The notes under the pieces are model-generated. The model ran no database searches, was not told the origin of the DNA, and was given only the letters and a program-made list of their open reading frames with translations. Made by a program: the position numbers and the translations under genes. From Rhodospirillaceae bacterium (GTDB lineage: Bacteria; Pseudomonadota; Alphaproteobacteria; Rhodospirillales; Rhodospirillaceae), in assembly GCA_016937315.1 (NCBI GenBank), contig JAFGWD010000296.1:1-6418 (forward strand): DNA of 6,418 bases, given 5' to 3'. Below, in pieces: positions 1 to 5,240 of the stretch (the stretch's first letter is position 1; every line of letters starts with the position of its first letter).

Positions 1-2
1 CA

Positions 3-335
3 GCGCGGTTGCGGGTCTGGGGGACCGTGGTTGGCGCGGCGGTTGCTGCGGTGTACTTGATGGTCTTGCCGTTTCACTTGGTGGGGCTGGCGGCGGCGTC
101 TGGTGTGGCGGTGGTGCTGTCCATGGTTCTGCGCCAGAATGATGCGGGGCGACTGGCAGCGATTACCGTCACTGTGATTATGCTGTTGACGGAAATGAAC
201 CCCAGTCAGAATCCGCTCGTCAGTGTTGGGATGCGTTTGTTTGAGGCGTCTTTGGGGGCGGCTCTTGCCGTTGTGGTGTCCTGGATATGGGCACAGATAT
301 CGCGGCGTCTGATGCCGCCTGAGGCGACATCATGA
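3..335 (+). CDS. FUSC / aromatic acid exporter-type membrane protein, C-terminal part (5' end outside window)
   Basis: The reading frame is open to the left edge of the window, so this is the last 110 codons of a longer gene; the TTG at 9 is not a credible start. The visible part is almost entirely hydrophobic, with about four membrane segments: GTVVGAAVAAVYLMVLP, the stretch around GLAAASGVAVVLSMVL, the AAITVTVIMLLTE segment and a last one around LGAALAVVVSWIW. The Arg-x-x-Gly-Thr-x-x-Gly-Ala pattern at the start of the first segment and a second Arg-(x)n-Gly-(x)n-Ala pattern (GMRLFEASLGAALA) are typical of the FUSC/ArAE (DUF939-like) superfamily, whose members are thought to export aromatic acids or similar small molecules across the inner membrane. 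The substrate cannot be inferred. The stop codon overlaps the ATG of a tiny ORF (ATGA at 332-335), so it may head a short operon with the UPF0178 gene 89 bp downstream. Confidence 0.7.
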   Translation, partial: ARLRVWGTVVGAAVAAVYLMVLPFHLVGLAAASGVAVVLSMVLRQNDAGRLAAITVTVIMLLTEMNPSQNPLVSVGMRLFEASLGAALAVVVSWIWAQISRRLMPPEATS

Positions 336-415
336 CCGGTACGGCTAAGGGTCTCAGTGCGATGAGGCATCTGAACGTGTCCTCATTTGCCGCTTGGAGG
401 TGTTCTGGTGTTTAA
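332..415 (+). CDS. possible 27-codon coupled small ORF
   Basis: A short ORF (begins MTGTAKGLSAMRH, ends CSGV) starts at an ATG that overlaps the stop of the upstream membrane-protein gene in an ATGA arrangement. A GAGG at 321-324 lies 7 nt before this ATG, a reasonable ribosome-binding spacing. The ORF ends 9 nt before the UPF0178 start, and its stop codon sits within the AAGGTG Shine-Dalgarno-like sequence of that gene. It could be a tiny protein or a leader whose translation couples the two genes. It has no recognised domain and could equally be chance, since an 84-nt open frame is short. Confidence 0.25.
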   Translation: MTGTAKGLSAMRHLNVSSFAAWRCSGV

Positions 416-424
416 GGTGAGGCC

Positions 425-868
425 ATGAAAACGGTGTATGTCGATGCGGATGCTTGCCCGGTGAAAGACGAAGTTATGCGTGTCGCGGACCGCCACGATA
501 TCCCGGTGGTTTTGGTTAGCAATCGCGGCTTTCGCACTGGCGGTCACCCGTTGTTACGCTCCGTGGTGGTGGAGGCGACGCCGGATGCCGCCGACAACTG
601 GATTGCTGCGGAAATTATGGCCGGAGATATTTGCGTGACCAATGATGTTCCCTTGGCGGCCCGGTGCGTCGAGAAGGATGCTACGGCGATTGCGCCCAAC
701 GGGAAGGTCTTCGACACGGCATCCATCGGCATGGCGTTGGCAATGCGTGATCTGATGACCGATCTGCGGGAAACCGGCGACATTACTGGTGGCGGGCCAA
801 AGGGGTTTACCGCGCAGGATCGTTCGCGTTTTCTCAATATTTTGGATGCCCTGGCACGCAAGCCTTAA
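425..868 (+). CDS. yaiI: UPF0178 (YaiI/YqxD, DUF188) family protein
   Basis: This 147-residue protein has the usual length and all the hallmark motifs of the UPF0178 family: DADACPVK at residues 7-14, SNRGFRTGGHP around 32-42, DNWI at 57-60, the acidic GDICVTNDVPLA at 67-78 and the C-terminal GGGPKGFTAQDRSRF near 123-137. The Asp-rich motifs resemble the active-site pattern of PIN/NYN-like nucleases, which has led to suggestions of nuclease activity, but no biochemical role is established. It has no signal peptide or membrane segment and should be cytosolic. ATG 425 is the only sensible start: an in-frame TAA lies at 413-415, and AAGGTG at 414-419 supplies a Shine-Dalgarno 5 nt upstream. The gene follows the exporter fragment on the same strand and ends 37 bp from a convergent small gene. 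The symbol is used by similarity to the E. coli homologue. Confidence 0.93.
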   Translation: MKTVYVDADACPVKDEVMRVADRHDIPVVLVSNRGFRTGGHPLLRSVVVEATPDAADNWIAAEIMAGDICVTNDVPLAARCVEKDATAIAPNGKVFDTASIGMALAMRDLMTDLRETGDITGGGPKGFTAQDRSRFLNILDALARKP

Positions 869-905
869 CGGACGACGCTCCAAGATACGCAAGGGCGCGG
901 GTTTG

Positions 906-1166
906 TTATCGCCTGACCGAGACCACGTCAATGGCGGTGTCAGAGCCACCTTGGCGCTGTGCGCGATAGGCATCTACAGGGTCGGTGGCCCAGCGCACTG
1001 TGCCACCCTGACTGATGCGATAGGCAAAGCGGGGGCGGGTGTCAAATACCGGCGTAACGGCAGAACAGGTCCGGCACGCCACGCCTTCGTGTCGATACAT
1101 CGCCAGTTCGTTGTCATAGGCATTGCGCCCGCAAACGTAGATACGATTCTGTCCCATCGCCATCAT
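906..1166 (-). CDS. small Cys-containing protein of unknown function
   Basis: I do not recognise this 86-residue protein. It begins MMAMGQNRIYVCGRN and has no signal peptide or membrane segment. Cys12, His26, Cys31 and Cys34 (the last two as CRTC) could bind a metal or act as a redox pair, but this is only suggested by spacing. A GG-T-VRWATDP-DAYRAQR stretch near residues 54-71 looks like a conserved block. The start is well supported: GGAGG (complement of 1175-1179) lies 8 nt upstream of the ATG. It is divergent from the XRE regulator gene at 1345. A candidate promoter in the shared region carries a palindrome identical in its arms to one in the regulator's own promoter, so it is a likely target of that regulator. 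The opposite strand also has open frames here, but none with a comparable ribosome-binding site. Confidence 0.75.
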   Translation of the reverse strand: MMAMGQNRIYVCGRNAYDNELAMYRHEGVACRTCSAVTPVFDTRPRFAYRISQGGTVRWATDPVDAYRAQRQGGSDTAIDVVSVRR

Positions 1167-1174
1167 TGTTGGAT

Positions 1175-1179
1175 CCTCC
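1175..1179 (-). promoter_or_regulatory. Shine-Dalgarno GGAGG of the small Cys protein gene
   Basis: On the minus strand this reads GGAGG, 8 nt before the ATG whose first base is 1166. It fixes the start over the two further in-frame ATGs just inside the gene (codons 2 and 4). Confidence 0.75.
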
Positions 1180-1231
1180 GTATACGGACAGGGTGCTACG
1201 CCAGCCCGTCTATTGCTTATTTTCTCATCTT

Positions 1232-1260
1232 AAAATAGGCGCACGTCGTGCGTTTTTCAA
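1232..1260 (-). promoter_or_regulatory. candidate sigma70-type promoter for the minus-strand small gene
   Basis: Read on the minus strand, TTGAAA (1255-1260, 5 of 6 matches to TTGACA) is followed after 17 bp by TATTTT (1232-1237, 4 of 6 matches to TATAAT). Transcription would begin near 1225, giving a leader of about 58 nt before the ATG at 1166. The 13-bp palindrome 1240-1252 is centred exactly in the spacer. It is placed back to back with the plus-strand promoter of the regulator. It was identified by eye and no start site is known. Confidence 0.5.
1240..1252. promoter_or_regulatory. operator palindrome 1, CGCAC-gtc-GTGCG
   Basis: This is a perfect 5-bp inverted repeat with a 3-bp centre. 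It lies in the middle of the -35/-10 spacer of the minus-strand promoter. The arms are identical to those of the palindrome at 1271-1283, and the two centres (1246 and 1277) are 31 bp apart, about three helical turns. The likely ligand is the adjacent HTH protein, by proximity; this is inference. Confidence 0.6.
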
Positions 1261-1261
1261 G

Positions 1262-1289
1262 TGGAAAAAGCGCACAATGTGCGTATACT
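1262..1289 (+). promoter_or_regulatory. candidate sigma70-type promoter for the XRE regulator gene
   Basis: TGGAAA (1262-1267, 4 of 6 matches) is followed after 16 bp by TATACT (1284-1289, 5 of 6 matches to TATAAT). Transcription would begin near 1296 with a leader of about 49 nt. The palindrome 1271-1283 fills most of the spacer and abuts the -10 box, a position where a bound protein would be expected to block RNA polymerase. The -35 boxes of this promoter and the divergent one are only 1 bp apart (1255-1260 and 1262-1267). Confidence 0.5.
1271..1283. promoter_or_regulatory. operator palindrome 2, CGCAC-aat-GTGCG
   Basis: This is a perfect 5-bp inverted repeat with a 3-bp centre, directly upstream of the TATACT -10 box. 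Its arms match palindrome 1 base for base while the centre differs (aat versus gtc). This suggests selection on the arms, not a simple duplication. Confidence 0.6.
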
Positions 1290-1319
1290 CAGTTTGTTGT
1301 GTGATTTATGCCGGAGTTG

Positions 1320-1335
1320 TCGCTTCGGAAAGCGA
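1320..1335 (+). promoter_or_regulatory. leader hairpin next to the regulator's ribosome-binding site
   Basis: TCGCTT (1320-1325) and AAGCGA (1330-1335) form a 6-bp stem with a CGGA loop. Its last base is the first base of the AGGAGA Shine-Dalgarno at 1335-1340, which lies 4 nt before ATG 1345. The stem does not bury the core GGAGA, so it more likely stabilises the leader or modestly tunes initiation than acts as a switch. Confidence 0.35.
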
Positions 1336-1344
1336 GGAGAGATC

Positions 1345-1809
1345 ATGAAAATGGAAGCAAGACAGGTGAAGGCTTGGCGCAAAGCCCTGGGGCTATCGCA
1401 AAAGGAAGCGGCGGAGGCGTTGGGCCTGAAACGTCGGATTTTTCAGTATTACGAAAAAGGCGAGCGTGATGGTGAGGCGGTGAAGGTTCCGAAGACCGTG
1501 CGTTTGGCGTGTTGGGCGTTGACGCAGGGTGTGGTGGATTATGTTGGCCCAGACCTCCCTGACGACAAAAAGAAAACGGCGAAGAAGTCGGACAAGCTGG
1601 AAAAGGTGGAGGACGTTGCCCCGCTTGTGATGGTGGTGGCGGAGTGCGTTCCGGCACTTGCGCCTTCCCCTGATCCCGTTGCCTCTGTTGTTGCGTCGAA
1701 ACCATCGCCGGTGCGGCGGCGAGTATCGGCCAAGCCGACCACGCCGACCACGCCGAAAGTGGTGGCCAAGGCTCCTGTTAAGCCCAAGGCCCCGCCTGTT
1801 AAGGCTTGA
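1345..1809 (+). CDS. XRE-type helix-turn-helix regulator with Lys/Pro/Ala-rich tail
   Basis: This 154-residue protein has an N-terminal XRE-like DNA-binding domain over about residues 5-60. The helix-turn-helix is LSQKEAAEALGLKRRIFQYYEKGER (split as 17-31 and 32-41), with the typical LGLSQ and YYEKGER signatures. From about residue 72 the chain becomes low complexity: a Lys-rich segment, then Val/Pro/Ala, then a basic KP/AP-rich end containing a TTPTTP repeat. Such tails are usually disordered and can bind DNA non-specifically. An in-frame GTG at 1261 would add 28 residues but lies inside the promoter; ATG 1345 has AGGAGA 4 nt upstream and begins the conserved part. The gene is divergent from the 906-1166 gene. 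Matching palindromes in both promoters suggest that it represses itself and its neighbour. Its last 11 bases overlap the end of the convergent methyltransferase gene. Confidence 0.85.
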   Translation: MKMEARQVKAWRKALGLSQKEAAEALGLKRRIFQYYEKGERDGEAVKVPKTVRLACWALTQGVVDYVGPDLPDDKKKTAKKSDKLEKVEDVAPLVMVVAECVPALAPSPDPVASVVASKPSPVRRRVSAKPTTPTTPKVVAKAPVKPKAPPVKA

Positions 1810-2380
1810 TGCCAAGGGCAGAAATGTGGGTCTTACCGCTGTCCGGATCGTCACAGATGGTTATGGTCTCAACGGTCAGGCCGTGCATGATTGTGGCCAC
1901 CCGCGCCTCGTCGAACAGTGTGGCGGGGTCGTGGTGGTCGCGATTTCGGGTGTGAAGGCCTTCGAAAATCAAGAGTCCGCCGGGCTTCAGGCTGGTCTTG
2001 ATTTTTGCGAACAAGGCGTCGCGTTCTGCTGGGGGAAAGTGGAAATTGAGGGCTGCGGCCACATCAAAGGCGGCGGTGGGCCAGTCCCAGGTTAGGATAT
2101 CGACGCATTTGGTGTGCAGGGTGACGCCGCGTTGCGTGGCCAGGGCTCGGGCCTTGGCGAGGCCGCGCTCGGACCAATCCAGGGTGAGTACGTCAAGACC
2201 GCATTCAGCCAGCCAAACACCGTTGCGGCCTTCGCCATCGGCAACCGATATTGCCGTCATGCCGGGGGTCAAGCGATCACGGTAGGCAACGAGAGAGGGA
2301 GACGGCTGTGTGCCGAAAACATAAGTCTCCGAATCGGCGTAGCGTTCATCCCAATCGTGTGCGGCATGTTTCTGTGTCAT
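1799..2380 (-). CDS. class I SAM-dependent methyltransferase
   Basis: This 193-residue protein has a Rossmann-like methyltransferase fold. Motif I is AISVADGEGRNG at residues 43-54 (the glycine-rich AdoMet loop), the acidic end of strand 2 is D68 in LTLDWS, D94 follows in CVDILTWDW, FDVAAALNFHFPP at 105-117 corresponds to motif IV, and LKPGG at 131-135 precedes strand 5. The N-terminal DWDERYADSETYVFGTQPSP block and the GEGRN motif place it near the TehB/small-molecule methyltransferase-like proteins. Substrate is unknown. It is expected to be cytosolic, with no signal peptide. The start at 2380 has GAGAG 7 nt upstream of that ATG. It is divergent from lepA with 167 bp between the starts, and its 3' end overlaps the XRE regulator gene by 11 bp, tail to tail, so no separate terminator fits between them. 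Confidence 0.88.
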   Translation of the reverse strand: MTQKHAAHDWDERYADSETYVFGTQPSPSLVAYRDRLTPGMTAISVADGEGRNGVWLAECGLDVLTLDWSERGLAKARALATQRGVTLHTKCVDILTWDWPTAAFDVAAALNFHFPPAERDALFAKIKTSLKPGGLLIFEGLHTRNRDHHDPATLFDEARVATIMHGLTVETITICDDPDSGKTHISALGIKP

Positions 2381-2451
2381 TCCTATGCTCTCTTTTTCCG
2401 GTTCAAAAATCTAAGCATTACATGCGGCTCTTATCGCAATGATGCAATCCG

Positions 2452-2480
2452 TTGCCTTACTGCGCATTTCGCCCTATCGT
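2452..2480 (+). promoter_or_regulatory. weak candidate promoter for lepA
   Basis: TTGCCT (2452-2457) and TATCGT (2475-2480) are separated by 17 bp, each matching 4 of 6 consensus bases. It is the best-spaced pair seen in the 167-bp gap between the methyltransferase and lepA starts. A start near 2487 would leave a leader of about 60 nt. This is by-eye evidence only. Confidence 0.3.
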
Positions 2481-2547
2481 CCGCCGTCCGGGGACGGTTT
2501 GATGTCGTTTCCGGTTTTTCGTGCAACATCAGGACGCTTGCTCGCCC

Positions 2548-4350
2548 ATGACTGACCTGTCGCATATCCGCAATTTCGCGATCATCGCGCACATTGACCA
2601 CGGCAAATCCACTCTTGCTGATCGTTTGATTCAAACGTGCGGCGGTTTGAAAGACCGAGAGATGAAGGAGCAGGTGCTCGATTCCATGGATATCGAGCGC
2701 GAGCGTGGCATCACCATCAAGGCACAGACGGTGCGCCTCAACTATACCGCCCAGGATGGGCGCGTGTATCAGTTGAATCTGATGGACACGCCTGGCCATG
2801 TCGATTTCGCTTATGAGGTCAGCCGGTCTCTGGCGGCGTGCGAGGGGTCTCTTTTGGTGGTCGATGCATCGCAAGGGGTCGAGGCGCAGACGCTTGCCAA
2901 TGTGTACCACGCGATGGAAGCCAATCACGAGATTGTGCCGGTTTTGAACAAGATTGATCTGCCCGCAGCGGAACCAGATCGGATCAAGGCGCAGATTGAG
3001 GAGGTGATCGGTCTGGATGCCTCTGATGCGGTGATGATCTCGGCAAAGACCGGTTTGGGCATTGATGATGTGCTGGAGGCCTTGGTCTCGCGTCTGCCGG
3101 CACCGACTGGTGACCGCGAGGCGACCTTGAAGGCGCTGTTGGTGGACAGTTGGTACGATAGCTATTTGGGCGTTGTGATTCTGGTGCGGGTCAAGGATGG
3201 CGTGCTGAAAAGGGGCATGCGGATTCGGATGATGGCCAACAATGCCTCCTATTTGTTGGATAAAGTGGGTGCCTTTACGCCCAAGATGGTGGAAGTGGAC
3301 GCGCTCGGTCCGGGCGAGATGGGCTTCTTGATTGCGGGCATCAAGACGGTGGCCGACTGCAAAGTGGGTGATACCATCACCGATGAACGCCGTCCGTCAG
3401 AGACCCCGCTGCCGGGTTTCAAACCCAGTGTGCCGGTGGTGTTTTCATCGTTATTTCCTGTGGATTCCGGAGATTTCGAGCAGTTGCGCGATTCCCTGGC
3501 TAAGCTGCGCTTGAATGACGCCAGCTTCCAGTACGAAGCCGAAAGCTCGGCGGCCTTGGGGTTCGGTTTCCGGTGTGGCTATCTTGGCCTTTTGCACATG
3601 GAAATCATTCAGGAGCGCCTGGAACGAGAATTCGACCTGGATCTCATCACCACCGCGCCCAGCGTGGTTTACCGCGTGCATATGACCAGTGGCGAAATGC
3701 GGGAATTGCATAATCCGGTCGATATGCCGGAACCGACGCAGATCTCGGAAATTGAGGAACCATGGGTTAAAGCGACGATTCTGGTCCCCGACGAATACTT
3801 GGGGTCAGTCTTGCAGTTGTGTACCGAACGTCGTGGTATTCAGGAAGAACTGACCTATGTCGGTGCGCGTGCTATGGTGGTGTATCGCTTGCCGCTGAAT
3901 GAAATTGTTTTCGACTTTTACGATCGCCTGAAATCCATCAGTCGGGGATACGCGTCGTTTGATTACGAGGTTGCGGACTACAGCGTCAGCGATTTGGTCC
4001 GGGTCTCTATTCTGGTGAATGCGGAACCGGTGGATGCCTTGTCTTTCATTGCCCATGCCTCACAGGCGGAGTTTCGCGGGCGGCAGATTTGTGAACGGCT
4101 TAAAGATCTGATTCCGCGCCAGTTGTTTAAGATTCCGGTGCAGGCGGCGATTGGTGGCCGGGTGATTGCGCGTGAAACCATCAGCGCGATGCGTAAGGAC
4201 GTGACCGCAAAGTGCTATGGCGGTGATATCAGCCGCAAACGCAAGCTCCTGGATAAGCAGAAAGAGGGGAAAAAGCGGATGCGTCAGTTTGGTAAGGTGG
4301 AAATTCCGCAATCGGCATTCATCGCCGCCCTGCGAATGGGCGATGAATAA
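2548..4350 (+). CDS. lepA: elongation factor 4 (LepA), back-translocating ribosomal GTPase
   Basis: This is a complete 600-residue LepA, the usual length. Elongation factor 4 is a GTPase that binds the ribosome, can reverse translocation and affects initiation and fidelity; it acts at the ribosome and inner membrane. GTPase motifs are all present: G1 AHIDHGKST (14-22), switch I RERGITIKAQT (51-61), G3 DTPGH (80-84), G4 NKID (134-137) and G5 SAKTG (165-169). They are followed by the EF-Tu-like domain 2, the EF-G-like domains III and V, and the LepA-specific basic C-terminal domain (GGDISRKRKLLDKQKEGKKR near 560-580). ATG 2548 is chosen because MTDLSHIRNFAIIAHIDHGKS is the normal LepA beginning; the in-frame GTG at 2521 adds nine residues foreign to the family. 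The Shine-Dalgarno is weak (AGGA at 2531-2534, 13 nt away). No ATA isoleucine codons were seen. It reads as an intact vertically inherited housekeeping gene. Confidence 0.98.
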   Translation: MTDLSHIRNFAIIAHIDHGKSTLADRLIQTCGGLKDREMKEQVLDSMDIERERGITIKAQTVRLNYTAQDGRVYQLNLMDTPGHVDFAYEVSRSLAACEGSLLVVDASQGVEAQTLANVYHAMEANHEIVPVLNKIDLPAAEPDRIKAQIEEVIGLDASDAVMISAKTGLGIDDVLEALVSRLPAPTGDREATLKALLVDSWYDSYLGVVILVRVKDGVLKRGMRIRMMANNASYLLDKVGAFTPKMVEVDALGPGEMGFLIAGIKTVADCKVGDTITDERRPSETPLPGFKPSVPVVFSSLFPVDSGDFEQLRDSLAKLRLNDASFQYEAESSAALGFGFRCGYLGLLHMEIIQERLEREFDLDLITTAPSVVYRVHMTSGEMRELHNPVDMPEPTQISEIEEPWVKATILVPDEYLGSVLQLCTERRGIQEELTYVGARAMVVYRLPLNEIVFDFYDRLKSISRGYASFDYEVADYSVSDLVRVSILVNAEPVDALSFIAHASQAEFRGRQICERLKDLIPRQLFKIPVQAAIGGRVIARETISAMRKDVTAKCYGGDISRKRKLLDKQKEGKKRMRQFGKVEIPQSAFIAALRMGDE

Positions 4351-4365
4351 ACGCCGATTCGGGGC

Positions 4366-4695
4366 TTAACGCGGGGAAGACGAAAACCGCATTGACGTTT
4401 CGCGATATTCGGCACGCCGACGGCGCGGGCGGCATGCGAAAATTAAGGTGCAGCCAATGGCGGCGATAACGGTCCATGCGGGCCAGGCCAAAAGCATCGC
4501 GCCCATGGTGTCTGTCCAGCCGGAATGTATTGCAATTGTTGCGATTTCTGGATGGCGCCCAGTGATGAGCGTCCAGATATCGACGGTGGCGATGCTGTCA
4601 TATTCGCCGGTGCCAAGGGCAACAACAGCCTCCGCCGAGGCTGTTAAGGCGGCGATAACGACGAGAAGCCAACCCATAATGCGTCCGAGAGTCAT
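4366..4695 (-). CDS. small two-helix membrane protein, unknown function
   Basis: This is a 109-residue protein with a hydrophobic segment near the N-terminus (about residues 6-27, MGWLLVVIAALTASAEAVVAL), a polar middle containing YDSIATVDIWTLITGRHPEI, a second membrane segment at about 66-88 (MLLAWPAWTVIAAIGCTLIFAC), and a basic tail beginning RPRRRR. By the positive-inside rule the C-terminus should be cytoplasmic, and the roughly 40-residue loop periplasmic. I do not recognise the family. ATG 4695 is preferred over the TTG four codons upstream, because the GGAG at 4702-4705 (minus strand) is correctly placed 6 nt before it and would be inside the longer version. The gene converges on lepA with only 15 bp between stop codons and is divergent from the tRNA gene. 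Confidence 0.75.
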   Translation of the reverse strand: MTLGRIMGWLLVVIAALTASAEAVVALGTGEYDSIATVDIWTLITGRHPEIATIAIHSGWTDTMGAMLLAWPAWTVIAAIGCTLIFACRPRRRRAEYRETSMRFSSSPR

Positions 4696-4701
4696 CAAAA
4701 A

Positions 4702-4705
4702 CTCC
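4702..4705 (-). promoter_or_regulatory. Shine-Dalgarno deciding the membrane protein start
   Basis: On the minus strand this is GGAG within TTTGGAG, 6 nt before the ATG at 4695. It selects this ATG over the in-frame TTG at 4707. Confidence 0.6.
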
Positions 4706-4844
4706 AAACTTTCCCTAGAGCTGTAGGCTATTGTTATTTGTTTAGACTAAATCTGACGTGAAATACGCAAGGATTCAACACTTTTTTAATATGTCTTGAC
4801 GGAGGCCGAATTTTGAGACCGCAGCCTTTCTGAAAATAGAAAGC

Positions 4845-4873
4845 TTGCATTCGGTTTGGAGGTTCGCTAGAAA
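4845..4873 (+). promoter_or_regulatory. weak candidate promoter for tRNA-Ser
   Basis: TTGCAT (4845-4850) and TAGAAA (4868-4873) are spaced by 17 bp, about 27 nt before the mature tRNA. Matches to consensus are only 3 and 4 of 6. A better -35 box, TTGACG at 4796-4801, has no usable -10 at the right distance. A small CTCTC/GAGAG hairpin (4880-4894) would lie in the 5' leader of the precursor. Confidence 0.25.
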
Positions 4874-4900
4874 CGACGCCTCTCGCCAAGAGAGAAATGT

Positions 4901-4990
4901 GGAGGGGTGGCCGAGTGGTTTAAGGCGCACGCCTGGAAAGCGTGTGGGGGAGAAATCCCCTCGCGGGTTCGAATCCCGCCTCCTCCGCCA
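4901..4990 (+). tRNA. tRNA-Ser (anticodon GGA)
   Basis: This folds as a class II tRNA. The 7-bp acceptor stem pairs GGAGGGG (4901-4907) with CTCCTCC (4980-4986), with one G-U pair, followed by discriminator G and an encoded CCA (4988-4990). The anticodon stem CACGC/GCGTG (4928-4932, 4940-4944) encloses the loop CTGGAAA with anticodon GGA at 4935-4937, which reads the serine codons UCC and UCU. A long variable arm with a GGGGA/TCCCC stem is typical of tRNA-Ser, and the T arm is GCGGG-TTCGAAT-CCCGC (4963-4979). It appears to be a single-gene transcript, ending at the terminator 7 nt downstream. tRNA-Ser genes are frequent integration sites, and the following DNA differs in composition. Confidence 0.97.
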
Positions 4991-4997
4991 TATTTCT

Positions 4998-5030
4998 AAG
5001 CCAAGCAATTGAAATGCTTGGCTTTTTCTT
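4998..5030 (+). terminator. intrinsic terminator of tRNA-Ser
   Basis: A perfect 10-bp stem, AAGCCAAGCA (4998-5007) with TGCTTGGCTT (5015-5024), has a 7-nt loop and runs into a T-rich tail (TTTTTCTTT from 5023). It starts 7 nt after the tRNA CCA, so the precursor has a short 3' trailer. Confidence 0.88.
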
Positions 5031-5090
5031 TGGGCTGAATTTTCCTACCCCCAAATAAACCCACAAATGAAGTGCCGGTTGAACAAATAA

Positions 5091-5112
5091 GGCCGGAGGA
5101 TCATCCCCGGCC
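5091..5112. repeat. GC-rich hairpin, possible minus-strand terminator
   Basis: GGCCGG (5091-5096) pairs with CCGGCC (5107-5112), with a further GG/CC pair across one bulged A and a 5-nt loop. On the minus strand the stem is followed by TTATTTGTT, so it could end leftward transcription. On the plus strand it is followed by the weaker CTTTGTGG. No minus-strand gene that would need it is evident. Confidence 0.4.
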
Positions 5113-5170
5113 CTTTGTGGCGTTGTGTCCTTCCCGCATGAGGGAGCGGAATCCTGAAGCTGCATGTGAA

Positions 5171-5196
5171 ACCTCTCATTGTACCCCTAGAGAGGT
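5171..5196. repeat. 7-bp inverted repeat ACCTCTC/GAGAGGT
   Basis: ACCTCTC (5171-5177) and GAGAGGT (5190-5196) are perfect inverted copies around a 12-nt centre. It could be a protein-binding site or a hairpin, and lies only 3 bp from the larger inverted repeat that follows. Confidence 0.4.
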
Positions 5197-5199
5197 AAC

Positions 5200-5240
5200 A
5201 TATTGGAATCCGCCCATATCGGCGGTACCCTCTCCAATAT
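5200..5240. repeat. two-tier inverted repeat, 8 bp + 5 bp
   Basis: The outer arms ATATTGGA (5200-5207) and TCCAATAT (5233-5240) and the inner arms CCGCC (5210-5214) and GGCGG (5221-5225) are perfect. They make a hairpin with a 6-nt loop and an asymmetric internal loop of 2 and 7 nt. There is no T-run directly after it, so it is not a normal intrinsic terminator. Confidence 0.45.

Noticed and set aside
544..973. Minus-strand ORFs of 105 and 139 codons opposite the UPF0178 gene
   Set aside because: They are shadows of a clear family member on the plus strand, with no domain or ribosome-binding site of their own.
1261..1344. Extended start (GTG 1261) for the regulator
   Set aside because: It lies within the promoter and palindrome, encodes a Cys-rich extension unlike HTH proteins, and lacks a Shine-Dalgarno; ATG 1345 has AGGAGA.
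1738..1755. Tandem GACCACGCC repeat
   Set aside because: Only two copies, explained by the TTPTTP coding repeat in the regulator tail.
1343..1854. Minus-strand ORFs of 120, 153 and 82 codons opposite the regulator gene
   Set aside because: They arise from the low-complexity Lys/Pro/Ala coding sequence, have compositionally biased translations, and overlap a well-supported HTH gene.
2521..2547. Extended GTG start for lepA
   Set aside because: LepA proteins normally begin at the MTDLSHIRNF-type sequence; the nine extra residues are not family-like.
4741..4751. Palindrome TTTAGACTAAA upstream of the membrane-protein gene
   Set aside because: It is short and A+T-rich in an A+T-rich gap, with no second copy in the window and no convincing promoter around it; likely chance.
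4775..5165. Two minus-strand ORFs across the tRNA (with RRRRDSNPRG-like and EEAGFEPARG-like peptides)
   Set aside because: These peptides are the well-known false translations of the antisense strand of tRNA-Ser; the tRNA structure explains the sequence.
5203..5219. Sequence resembling the tRNA 3' end (TTGGAATCCGCC versus TTCGAATCCCGCC) as an att repeat
   Set aside because: The match needs a mismatch and a gap over about 13 bases and stops there; too weak for an attachment site.
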